Origin: DAOUMU01 sp034409055
Lineage (GTDB): Bacteria; Chloroflexota; Anaerolineae; 4572-78; J111
Assembly (NCBI GenBank): GCA_034409055.1
Contig: DAOUMU010000499.1
Coordinates: 1-18,282 of the forward strand
Direction: 5' to 3'
Length of the DNA: 18,282 nucleotides
Shown: positions 7,100 through 13,657 of the stretch, piece after piece
Layout: each line of letters starts with the position of its first letter
How positions within the stretch are numbered: the first letter of the stretch is position 1
Made by a program: the position numbers and the translations under genes
Notes under the pieces: generated by a model
Database searches by the model: none
What the model was told of the DNA's origin: nothing
Seen by the model: only the letters and a program-made list of their open reading frames with translations

Positions 7100-7782
7100 C
7101 CCATTTCTTTTAACGGTCTATAACTCATCCGATGTAAGGGACAGGGGCCGTGCTCGGTCAGGGCAAGCCGATGGACCGTGGTGCCGTACCCCTTGTGCCG
7201 GTCAAAAGCGTAACCGGGATATTCGGCATTGAGTTGAACCATCAAGCGATCTCGGGTAACTTTGGCAATGACCGAGGCAGCAGCCACGCTAAGTGAGATC
7301 GTGTCCGCTTTGGGAAACGCCTCTTGAGGTAAATTGACGGCAGGCAAACTTAGATGATCCAGCAGAAGATAATCCGGGGGCGGATTCAGCCTGGCCAGGG
7401 CCTGTTGCATGGCATAACGCGTGGCTTCGACCACGTTCATTTCATCGACGATGGCCGGCGAAGCCCGCCCTACGGATATTGCCACGGCCGTTTTCTGGAT
7501 CAACTTAAAAAATTGTTCGCGTGCCTTTTGGCTTAATTTTTTAGAATCATGCAGGCCGGTCAGAACCTCGGCCAAATTGGTGCGGGTGAGCGGCAAGATC
7601 ACCGCCGCGGCCACGACCGGCCCGGCCCAGGCGCCACGCCCGGCTTCATCCAAACCGGCTATAAAACGATAGCCCTGCTCGAGCAGGGCTATCTCTTTTT
7701 TCAGGGTGGGTAAAGTCTCCCACTTGCCGGCCGGCAATGATTTCTCCATTACACTTTGAGCAGTGACGGAATCAACATCCAA
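7096..7782 (-). CDS. rnhB: Ribonuclease HII
   Basis: A 228-residue RNase HII, which cuts RNA in RNA-DNA hybrids and removes misincorporated ribonucleotides. The signature GLDEAGRGAWAGP gives Asp45 and Glu46; the other catalytic aspartates fit Asp142 (LLLDHL) and Asp160 (KADTISLSVAAASVIAKV). The motif HKGYGTTVH near 196-204 and GPCPLHRMSYRP near the end are also typical. About 35 residues precede the catalytic core, so an alternative start at Met12 (7749) is possible. It starts 8 bases after rplS, in the widespread order trmD-rplS-rnhB. Its TAA stop at 7096-7098 lies inside the terminal repeat of the MITE, so the final residues were probably altered by that insertion. Confidence 0.93.
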   Translation of the reverse strand: MDVDSVTAQSVMEKSLPAGKWETLPTLKKEIALLEQGYRFIAGLDEAGRGAWAGPVVAAAVILPLTRTNLAEVLTGLHDSKKLSQKAREQFFKLIQKTAVAISVGRASPAIVDEMNVVEATRYAMQQALARLNPPPDYLLLDHLSLPAVNLPQEAFPKADTISLSVAAASVIAKVTRDRLMVQLNAEYPGYAFDRHKGYGTTVHRLALTEHGPCPLHRMSYRPLKEMG

Positions 7783-7790
7783 TCGGCCAC

Positions 7791-8147
7791 TTACGAGAGC
7801 CGCTTTTCTTTCAGGCGAGCCGACTTACCACTGCGCTGACGCAGGAAGTAGAGCTTGGCCCGGCGTACTTTGGCGTGACGTAAAACCACGATTTTTTCAA
7901 TACGCGGCGAATGGTAGAGAAAAGTTCGCTCCACACCGATGCCGTGAGAGGCAATACGACGCACCGTAAACATTTTATTGATGCCACCTCCCTTAATGCC
8001 AATAACCACTCCCTGGAACACCTGGATACGCTCACGGCTGCCTTCAACGATGCGGACATGAACATTGACCGTATCGCCGGGCTGAATCTCCGGCCGGTCA
8101 TCTGTAAGCTGTTCAACGGATTGCATTAAATCAATTGCATGAGCCAT
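7791..8147 (-). CDS. rplS: 50S ribosomal protein L19
   Basis: A 118-residue protein of the usual L19 length. L19 sits at the 30S-50S interface of the ribosome. The core is unmistakable: PGDTVNVHVRIVEGSRERIQ, FQGVVIGIKGGG, FTVRRIASHGIGVERTFLYHSP and KVRRAKLYFLR, followed by a basic C-terminus. The ATG at 8147 has only a weak purine-rich upstream stretch (AGAAG). It lies between trmD and rnhB, but a rho-independent terminator (8216-8242) separates it from trmD, and a hairpin at 8176-8207 occupies its leader. Expression may therefore depend on partial read-through or on leader control. Confidence 0.96.
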   Translation of the reverse strand: MAHAIDLMQSVEQLTDDRPEIQPGDTVNVHVRIVEGSRERIQVFQGVVIGIKGGGINKMFTVRRIASHGIGVERTFLYHSPRIEKIVVLRHAKVRRAKLYFLRQRSGKSARLKEKRLS

Positions 8148-8175
8148 CTTCTACATACACCTCAATTGGCCTGAA

Positions 8176-8207
8176 AACCTGATTTCTGGATCAGAAATCT
8201 TACAGGT
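8176..8207 (-). promoter_or_regulatory. Hairpin in the rplS leader
   Basis: GATTTCTG (8181-8188) and CAGAAATC (8192-8199) form a perfect 8-bp stem with a 3-base loop. AACCT before it and AGGT after it can pair below a 4-base bulge. It sits between the trmD terminator and the rplS start. It could be an L19 autoregulatory leader or an mRNA stability element; I do not recognise it as a known leader family. Confidence 0.4.
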
Positions 8208-8215
8208 CTGTTTAT

Positions 8216-8242
8216 AAAAAAGTGCTGGCTTTTACCGCCAGC
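8216..8242 (-). terminator. Rho-independent terminator after trmD
   Basis: Read on the minus strand: GCTGGC (8242-8237), a 7-base loop, GCCAGC (8229-8224), two bases, then TTTTTT (8221-8216). The 6-bp GC-rich stem with a T-tract fits an intrinsic terminator or attenuator between trmD and rplS. Confidence 0.7.
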
Positions 8243-8311
8243 CACAAATCGAAATTATACCATAAATTTTACGAGTTGGACAAATCGGGGTTGAAATTTA
8301 TGTTTTTTGTA

Positions 8312-9097
8312 TCAACGGTCGTCCGCCGTCGGCGGTCTTGTCTGCAAGCTGGCCAGATAAGCCCGGTCGGCTTCGCTTAGGTCGGCTTCTGCCAGCAAAT
8401 CTGGACGACGCGCCAGGGTACGAGCCAGGGACTGGTGTCGCCTCCATTCTTCTACCTTGGCGTGGTGACCAGATAGGAGGATGTCGGGCACACGATAGCC
8501 CCGATACTCAGCCGGGCGGGTATAGTGGGGATGCTCCAGCAACCCGGCGGAGTGGGAATCCTTGCTCGTAGCGGCCGGGTCGCCCAACACGCCCGGGATC
8601 AGACGGGTGAGAACATCCACCAGGACCATCGCCGCAATCTCCCCGCCAGAGAGTACGTAATCGCCAATAGAGATTTCATCCGTAACCAGGTATTGGCGAA
8701 CTCGCTCATCAACACCTTCGTAGCGACCGCAAATCAAGAGCAGCCGCTCATACGCCGCTAACTCCTGGGCTATTCTCTGTTTGAGGAAACGCCCCTGGGG
8801 AGTCAGTAAAATGATAGGGGGATAGCCGCGTGGCAACAGGCGGGCATAACCTTCAGGCGGGATTTCCACCCTCAAAATCCCCTCCACGGCATTAAAAATG
8901 GGCTCTGGCTTCATAATCATCCCCCCCCCACCACCATAGGGGGTGTCGTCGGTGACGTGATGTTTGCCAGGAGCGTAATCCCTAATATTATGCAAGATTA
9001 TCTCCACTTGCCCCGTCTTGCAGGCACGACCGATAATCGTGGCGTTAAAAACGTCCTCAAACATTTCCGGAAAGAGGGTCAGAATATCGAAGCGCAT
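8312..9097 (-). CDS. trmD: tRNA (guanine-N1)-methyltransferase
   Basis: A 261-residue TrmD, which methylates G37 next to the anticodon using S-adenosylmethionine and so prevents +1 frameshifting. Hallmarks are MRFDILTLFPEMF at the start, TDDTPYGGGGGM near 49-60, the trefoil-knot AdoMet site CGRYEGVDERV (123-133) and SIGDYVLSGGE (143-153), and LLEHPHYTRP. The flexible C-terminal domain is present. A promoter at 9104-9132 places the -10 only 6 bases from the ATG, so the mRNA is predicted to be leaderless; no ribosome site is present. It heads the trmD-rplS-rnhB group; rimM and rpsP, often upstream, are absent. Confidence 0.96.
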   Translation of the reverse strand: MRFDILTLFPEMFEDVFNATIIGRACKTGQVEIILHNIRDYAPGKHHVTDDTPYGGGGGMIMKPEPIFNAVEGILRVEIPPEGYARLLPRGYPPIILLTPQGRFLKQRIAQELAAYERLLLICGRYEGVDERVRQYLVTDEISIGDYVLSGGEIAAMVLVDVLTRLIPGVLGDPAATSKDSHSAGLLEHPHYTRPAEYRGYRVPDILLSGHHAKVEEWRRHQSLARTLARRPDLLAEADLSEADRAYLASLQTRPPTADDR

Positions 9098-9103
9098 AGG
9101 AAA

Positions 9104-9132
9104 ATTATATCATATTGAATATGGGTGAGCAA
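9104..9132 (-). promoter_or_regulatory. trmD promoter, predicted leaderless start
   Basis: On the minus strand TTGCTC (9132-9127), a 17-base spacer and TATAAT (9109-9104) with TG one base before the -10. Only six bases separate the -10 from the ATG at 9097, so transcription should begin at or next to the start codon. Confidence 0.6.
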
Positions 9133-9163
9133 AGCCCTAAAAATTCAATAATGAAAATTCCTA

Positions 9164-9192
9164 TTGCAATCCAAATTAAGTTGTGTTAAACT
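9164..9192 (+). promoter_or_regulatory. Probable promoter of the L,D-transpeptidase gene
   Basis: TTGCAA (9164-9169), a 17-base spacer and TAAACT (9187-9192) with TG one base upstream. It diverges from the trmD promoter. Confidence 0.4.
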
Positions 9193-9219
9193 ATTTCTAT
9201 CTTTGGGGATGTGGGAAAT

Positions 9220-10554
9220 ATGACGAGCGACAAATCCGTCGATATCAACGAGAAATTACGCCTGGGAATTGATGCAGCTCGCACCGGTCGCGAGAAAGAA
9301 GCCAAAGAGCATTTGATTGCGGTGCTCAAACAAAGCCCGAATAACATTCCAGCCATGTTATGGCTGGCCTTTGTTTTACCATCGCCCCAGGATACGATCC
9401 GCCTGCTTAAGCGGGTGTTGGAACTGGATCCAGAAAACGAGCGAGCCAAAGCCGGTATCCGCTGGGCTGAAAGGCGCCTGGGACGGGAACCAACCGAGGC
9501 TGCCTCGGTTGAACCGGCTTTAACCGAACCGGCCCAGCCCACAGCAGCCAGCCCTGCGCCTGACTCCACCGATGATTTCCCTGATGATTCTGCCAACGAT
9601 GTTTCCATTCGCCAACAACTGCTTTCTGGTGAAATACAAAAGCAAGCCAAGAAAGGCGCCCTGGCGCAACGGGCTCGCCGGACAATTAATCCCTTACTGG
9701 TGATCATCTTTGCGGCCGGTGCTTTGGGTATGATGTCCATCGCCCTGGGCGCGCTGGTTTTTGTGCCCCCGGACACGCTGGCGGCCTGGTTCCCTGCCCC
9801 GACCGAAAGTGCATCGGTTGACACCGATTTTGGCCCGATTGTGCCCGTAGCACCTCCGGCTCACTCAGTCATCGCCCCCTCGGTTGCCGCTAAAAGTTTT
9901 ACCTCTCAGGCCGATATCCTGACGGTAGAAGCCTCCCAACCGGTTGAAGCGCCGGCGCCCAAAACTGAGCCAATGGTCCCCCCCGTTGAAGCCGAACCAC
10001 CATCGGCTATGCCCCTGCCTATCCCCGCTGCTGAAACAAATCCGGTTCCGGTTGAGCCGTCCAGTTTGATTGGCCCGGAATTCCCCTCAACTGAGGTGAC
10101 AGAGGCTGTACCGGTTGATAATTTGCTGTTGGCTCACCAACCAGCTTACCCCGGCGAGAAGTGGATAGAGGTCAATGTAACCACCCAACAGGTCACTGCC
10201 TGGGAAGGTGACGTGCCGGTATTTTCATTTACTGCCTCGACGGGCTTGCCCAATACGCCCACGGTGCTGGGTGAGTTCCATATTTACTGGAAGATGGAAT
10301 CGGCCTTGATGGTCGGCCCTGGTTACTATTTGCCGGAAGTGCCCTATACCATGTATTTCTATGGGGGGTATGCCCTGCACGGTACCTATTGGCACAACAA
10401 CTTTGGCCAACCGATGAGTCACGGTTGTGTCAATTTGGAAACCGGCAATGCCAAAAAATTATTTGAGTGGGCCGATCCAGTGGTCTCGCCAGGCCAAACG
10501 CAGGCCGTGGCTACCGCCGATAATCCCGGTACCCTGGTGGTTGTACACCAATAA
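9220..10554 (+). CDS. Membrane-anchored TPR / L,D-transpeptidase (YkuD domain)
   Basis: A 444-residue protein in four parts. Residues about 10-87 look like tetratricopeptide helices (GREKEAKEHLIAVLKQSPNN, then TIRLLKRVLELDPENERAKA). A single transmembrane helix is at about 158-182. A Pro/Glu/Ala-rich linker runs to about 310. The C-terminal L,D-transpeptidase domain (about 314-444) carries the active site HGTYWHNNF and MSHGCVNL, with His387, His401 and nucleophile Cys403. The topology places the TPR part in the cytoplasm and the enzyme outside, where the family makes 3-3 peptidoglycan crosslinks or attaches proteins to the wall. ATG 9220 is preferred over GTG 9211. The cytoplasmic TPR part is unusual for this enzyme class. 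Confidence 0.85.
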   Translation: MTSDKSVDINEKLRLGIDAARTGREKEAKEHLIAVLKQSPNNIPAMLWLAFVLPSPQDTIRLLKRVLELDPENERAKAGIRWAERRLGREPTEAASVEPALTEPAQPTAASPAPDSTDDFPDDSANDVSIRQQLLSGEIQKQAKKGALAQRARRTINPLLVIIFAAGALGMMSIALGALVFVPPDTLAAWFPAPTESASVDTDFGPIVPVAPPAHSVIAPSVAAKSFTSQADILTVEASQPVEAPAPKTEPMVPPVEAEPPSAMPLPIPAAETNPVPVEPSSLIGPEFPSTEVTEAVPVDNLLLAHQPAYPGEKWIEVNVTTQQVTAWEGDVPVFSFTASTGLPNTPTVLGEFHIYWKMESALMVGPGYYLPEVPYTMYFYGGYALHGTYWHNNFGQPMSHGCVNLETGNAKKLFEWADPVVSPGQTQAVATADNPGTLVVVHQ

Positions 10555-10651
10555 TCTTGGCAGATATAATTTCAATAATGAGCGCCATTTCAAAATGGTC
10601 CCCGATTTGCGCGTGCACCGTCCCTACTAACGGAATAGGTCAAACAGCTAA

Positions 10652-10676
10652 GCGGGTGGCCACTCACGCCACCTGC
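10652..10676. repeat. GC-rich hairpin between the transpeptidase and selenoprotein genes
   Basis: GCGGGTGGC (10652-10660) and GCCACCTGC (10668-10676) form a 9-bp stem with one G-U pair and a 7-base loop. No T-run follows, and the promoter at 10774-10801 lies downstream, so it is not in the predicted leader of the next gene. The gap 10555-10835 contains no other structure I can name. Confidence 0.35.
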
Positions 10677-10773
10677 GGATTGGCGTCCGCGACCAATTCT
10701 GCCGCGTGAGACTCAGTAGATCCAATTTTCAAGCTCGGAGCAAATTTGGATGTACTGACTAATTTTTCTTACT

Positions 10774-10801
10774 TCGACAACTCGTAAATTTCTGGTACAA
10801 T
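10774..10801 (+). promoter_or_regulatory. Promoter of the selenoprotein gene
   Basis: TCGACA (10774-10779), a 16-base spacer and TACAAT (10796-10801), with TG one base before the -10. The start of transcription would be near 10808, about 28 bases before the ATG at 10836. Confidence 0.5.
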
Positions 10802-10835
10802 ATCTATCTCAATTTCATAATTAGGAGTGAAAAAC

Positions 10836-12206
10836 ATGTTAAAACAATACCTGCCGCGCCGTTCCCTGGTGGTTTGGTTGGTCGGTCTACTTTTGTTGAG
10901 TCTGGTCCTGGCTGCCTGTAGTGGTTCTACCGGATCTGTTTCCGAAGAGCCCGCTGCTACCACCGAAACAGAGGAAGTTGCCAGCCCGGCCAAGGAAGAA
11001 GAAGCGGCAGAAGCCCCCGAAGCGACGGCCACGGAAGCGGTTGCCGTTTCTGAGGAAACCGAAACCGCCCCACAGGAAAGTTTATTGACCCCAACAGCCA
11101 CTGAGGTCACGTGCCAATCCGTAGCCATTCCGGATAATGGTCTCATTGCCGCCGTGTCTGATAGTGATTGGACCAAGGGACCAGCCAATGCCCCGGTGAC
11201 TCTGATCGAATACGGCGATTTTCAATGACCGGGCTGCGCCGGTATCTCTCCCGTGGTGGAGAGACTCAAAGCAGATTACGGTGATGAACTACGGGTGGTC
11301 TATCGCCATTTTCCCTTGATTACTATTCATGATAAGGCGCAACTTACGGCTGAGGCAGCCGAAGCGGCCGGAGCCCAGGATAAATTCTGGGAAATGCACG
11401 ATTTGTTGTATGAACGTCAGCGGGATTGGAGTTCACTGCCCGAAGCGGACATGATGGATGTCCTGGTAGAGTACGCTGAAGAGATTGGCCTGGCGGACCT
11501 CAAACAGTTCAGGGACGATCTGGAAAATGATACCTACGCGGATAAAGTACTGGCCGATTATGAAACAGCGCTTGGCACTAACTTAAACAGTACGCCCAGC
11601 TTTGTTGTTAACCGGGTTGATTACCCGTCGCAGGCCTTTGGTCTATCCTATCAGGGCCTGGATATCTTTATTAAATTGATGAGATTACGGGACGAGAATT
11701 GGTATGAGCAACCGGAGCAGGTCATCGACCCGGCCAAAGAATACATTGCCACCATCGAAACTGACAAAGGTAACATTGTACTGGAACTTTATCCCGATAC
11801 CGCTCCGGTGAACGTCAATAGCTTTGTCTTTTTAGCCCAACAAGGCTGGTACAAGGGCGTTACGTTCCATCGAGTCTTGCCGGGCTTTGTGGCCCAGGGC
11901 GGCGATCCAACCGGCACCGGCGTTGGTTTTCCGGGCTACCGTTGTGGCGATGAGGTCACGCCCACCCGAACCTTTGATGGGTCAGGGGTTGTCTCCCTGG
12001 CTAACAGTGGTCCTAACTCCAACGGGGGGCAATTCTTCATCACTTATGACGCCACCCCTCAACTAAATCCGAATTTCACCATCATTGGCCGGGTGATTGA
12101 AGGTATGGATGTGGCCGAAGGCCTGACCCCGCGTGATCCCCAGGCAAACCCAGATGCTGCTCCTGGCGATAAAATCATAGATATTACCATCACCGAGAAA
12201 GGTTAG
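10836..12206 (+). CDS. Predicted selenoprotein: DsbA-like thioredoxin-fold / cyclophilin lipoprotein with UxxC active site
   Basis: Reading the TGA at 11226-11228 as selenocysteine gives 456 residues. A lipoprotein signal peptide ends at the lipobox LVLAAC (Cys28), followed by an acidic Ala/Glu/Thr-rich linker to about 95. The DsbA-like domain (about 110-285) has APVTLIEYGDFQ, then Sec131-Pro-Gly-Cys134, VVYRHFPL, and the cis-proline loop TPSFVVN (Pro254). A cyclophilin-type peptidyl-prolyl isomerase domain (about 304-456) has FHRVLPGFVAQGGD (Arg346, Gln354) and NGGQFFIT (Gln399, Phe400). Relatives have Cys where the TGA lies, and the frame is the same on both sides. AGGAG lies 8 bases before ATG 10836. 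The protein should act at the outer face of the membrane in thiol redox and folding. A sequencing error or true nonsense mutation is the alternative. Confidence 0.82.
11229..11264 (+). promoter_or_regulatory. Candidate bacterial SECIS element
   Basis: Directly after the in-frame TGA, TCTCTCC (11245-11251) pairs perfectly with GGAGAGA (11258-11264) around the loop CGTGGT. The loop starts 23 bases after the TGA and has G at its second position, within the usual bacterial SECIS spacing and loop rule. A smaller CCGG/CCGG stem (11229-11242) lies between. Such an element would recruit SelB with Sec-tRNA. Confidence 0.65.
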
Positions 12207-12224
12207 TCCTGGAAGAGGAAAATC

Positions 12225-13247
12225 GTGAAGAATATACTGGTAACTGGTGGAGCCGGTTTTATCGGCTCTAATTTTGTGCATACGATGTTGGGTAAATACG
12301 ACAACATTCGGGTGGTCGTGTATGACAAATTAACCTATGCCGGCAACCTGGATAACCTGGCCCCGGTGGCCGACGACCCCCGCTACCATTTCCATCGAGG
12401 TGACATCTGCGATGCCGCGGCCGTAGAAGCAATGATGCAGCGCTACGACATTGATACGATCGTCAACTTTGCCGCCGAAACCCACGTTGATCGTTCCCTG
12501 ATGGAACCGGGCAGCTTTATTCAAACCGATGTCTACGGCACCTACGTGTTGCTGGAAGCGGCCAAAAAGTATGAGATCGAACGTTACCACCAGGTCAGTA
12601 CCGACGAGGTGTACGGCCAGGTGCTGGCAGGTCGTTCCACTGAAGAAGATCGCTTGCACACCCGCAGCCCTTACTCGGCCAGTAAAGCCGGCGGAGATTT
12701 GATGTGCCTGGCCTACTATACCAGTTTTAACCTGCCGGTGACCATTACCCGGGGCAGCAACAACATTGGCCCCTATCAATACCCGGAGAAGGTGGTCCCC
12801 CTTTTTGTTACCAATGCCATCGACGATCAACCCTTGCCCCTGTATGGCGATGGCCGGCAAATGCGCGATTATCAATACGTGCTGGATCACTGCACCGGAA
12901 TCGATGTGGTGTTACGTAAAGGCGAACCGGGTCAAATCTACAACCTGGGTACCGGCCAAGAACATATGAATATAGAGATGGCCCGTCTCATCTTAAAGCT
13001 GCTCAATAAACCCGAGAGCTTGATCCAACCCATTACCGACCGCCCCGGCCACGACCGGCGCTACGCGCTGGATTGTAGCAAGGTCCAGGCCCTGGGCTGG
13101 CAAAACCGCTATAACTTTGAGCAGGCCATCGAGGCCACCGTCAAGTGGTATGTCGATAACGAAGTCTGGTGGCGCAAAATCAAGAGTGGTCAGCGTTACC
13201 AGGAATATTACCGGCGGCAGTATGCCGGCCGGGAGGTGAGCCGGTAA
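12225..13247 (+). CDS. rfbB: dTDP-glucose 4,6-dehydratase
   Basis: A 340-residue extended SDR enzyme that converts dTDP-glucose to dTDP-4-keto-6-deoxyglucose, the second step toward dTDP-rhamnose and other deoxysugars. The NAD-binding motif TGGAGFIG is at 7-14; the RmlB catalytic triplet Thr126-Asp127-Glu128 is in VSTDEVYG; and Tyr150/Lys154 are in SPYSASKAGGD. Length matches the family (about 330-360). The start is GTG at 12225 with GAAGAGG about 6 bases upstream, 18 bases after the selenoprotein gene, so the two may be co-transcribed. rmlA, rmlC and rmlD are not in the window. The sugar product likely feeds the exopolysaccharide genes at 15595-17957. Confidence 0.92.
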   Translation: MKNILVTGGAGFIGSNFVHTMLGKYDNIRVVVYDKLTYAGNLDNLAPVADDPRYHFHRGDICDAAAVEAMMQRYDIDTIVNFAAETHVDRSLMEPGSFIQTDVYGTYVLLEAAKKYEIERYHQVSTDEVYGQVLAGRSTEEDRLHTRSPYSASKAGGDLMCLAYYTSFNLPVTITRGSNNIGPYQYPEKVVPLFVTNAIDDQPLPLYGDGRQMRDYQYVLDHCTGIDVVLRKGEPGQIYNLGTGQEHMNIEMARLILKLLNKPESLIQPITDRPGHDRRYALDCSKVQALGWQNRYNFEQAIEATVKWYVDNEVWWRKIKSGQRYQEYYRRQYAGREVSR

Positions 13248-13299
13248 CTGTATTCTCCCCTTTGAAACTTCAAGCTCCGAACTGGTTTGGCGACGATGG

Positions 13300-13334
13300 A
13301 TTGGTCGGATAGGCGAATCAGAAATCCGTCCAAT
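13300..13334. repeat. Inverted repeat upstream of a small membrane gene
   Basis: ATTGGTCGGAT (13300-13310) and ATCCGTCCAAT (13324-13334) are 11-base inverted repeats with one mismatch and a 13-base spacer, ending 17 bases before the ATG at 13352. It could be an operator or leader hairpin. Confidence 0.35.
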
Positions 13335-13351
13335 AGTGATGGGTGAAATTG

Positions 13352-13657
13352 ATGAAAAATTCATTACTGGTCCTTGGTCTGGGTTTTTTATGGAGCCTTG
13401 GTGGATTTGGCCTCGGTATGGCTATTGAAGCACTTTTTGGGGGCCAGTGGATTGTACCGTGCGCGTCACTCAATCTCATTGCCGGAATGATCCTACTTTT
13501 ATTTGTGACACGTAACGAACAAGCCCGACGCATTTTTTATGAAGGACCAAGGGAAGGTGAGCCCGGCTTACCAGTAATTGGCTTACTGTGGCTAATGCCG
13601 TTTGTTTTGCTACTTGTGGGCTTGGTTTGGTGGCTGATTGCGCAACTGCTGAAGTAA
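13352..13657 (+). CDS. Small two-helix membrane protein
   Basis: A 101-residue protein not recognised as a named family. A glycine-rich N-terminal hydrophobic region (LLVLGLGFLWSLGGFGLGMAI) is followed by a second (ASLNLIAGMILLLFV), a short charged loop (RNEQARRIFYEGPREGE) and a C-terminal hydrophobic stretch ending WWLIAQLLK, so two or three membrane helices are likely. ATG 13352 is chosen over GTG 13343 because GGGTG lies about 6-8 bases upstream. Its last 48 bases overlap, tail to tail, the end of the convergent HEXXH gene. The plausible start and membrane topology support a real gene, but the function is unknown. Confidence 0.5.
   Translation: MKNSLLVLGLGFLWSLGGFGLGMAIEALFGGQWIVPCASLNLIAGMILLLFVTRNEQARRIFYEGPREGEPGLPVIGLLWLMPFVLLLVGLVWWLIAQLLK

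Noticed and set aside
9186..9824. 212-codon antisense frame inside the L,D-transpeptidase gene
   Set aside because: Low-complexity Ser/Ala-rich shadow of the opposite Pro/Glu-rich coding strand.
10640..10720. Possible tRNA (including tRNA-Sec) between the transpeptidase and selenoprotein genes
   Set aside because: Stem-loops exist, but there is no T-loop consensus, acceptor stem closure or anticodon arm arrangement.
10836..10920. Twin-arginine signal (Arg8-Arg9) in the selenoprotein
   Set aside because: The surrounding residues do not fit the Tat consensus; an ordinary lipoprotein signal explains the region.
10827..12206. Two separate genes, a short lipoprotein (to 11228) and a DsbA/PPIase gene starting with GTG at 11253
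   Set aside because: The second start would remove the catalytic CxxC region, has no ribosome site, and both parts are in the same frame with family similarity running straight across the TGA.
12330..12890. 186-codon antisense frame inside rfbB
   Set aside because: Shadow of a strongly conserved RmlB coding sequence; no independent motif or ribosome site.
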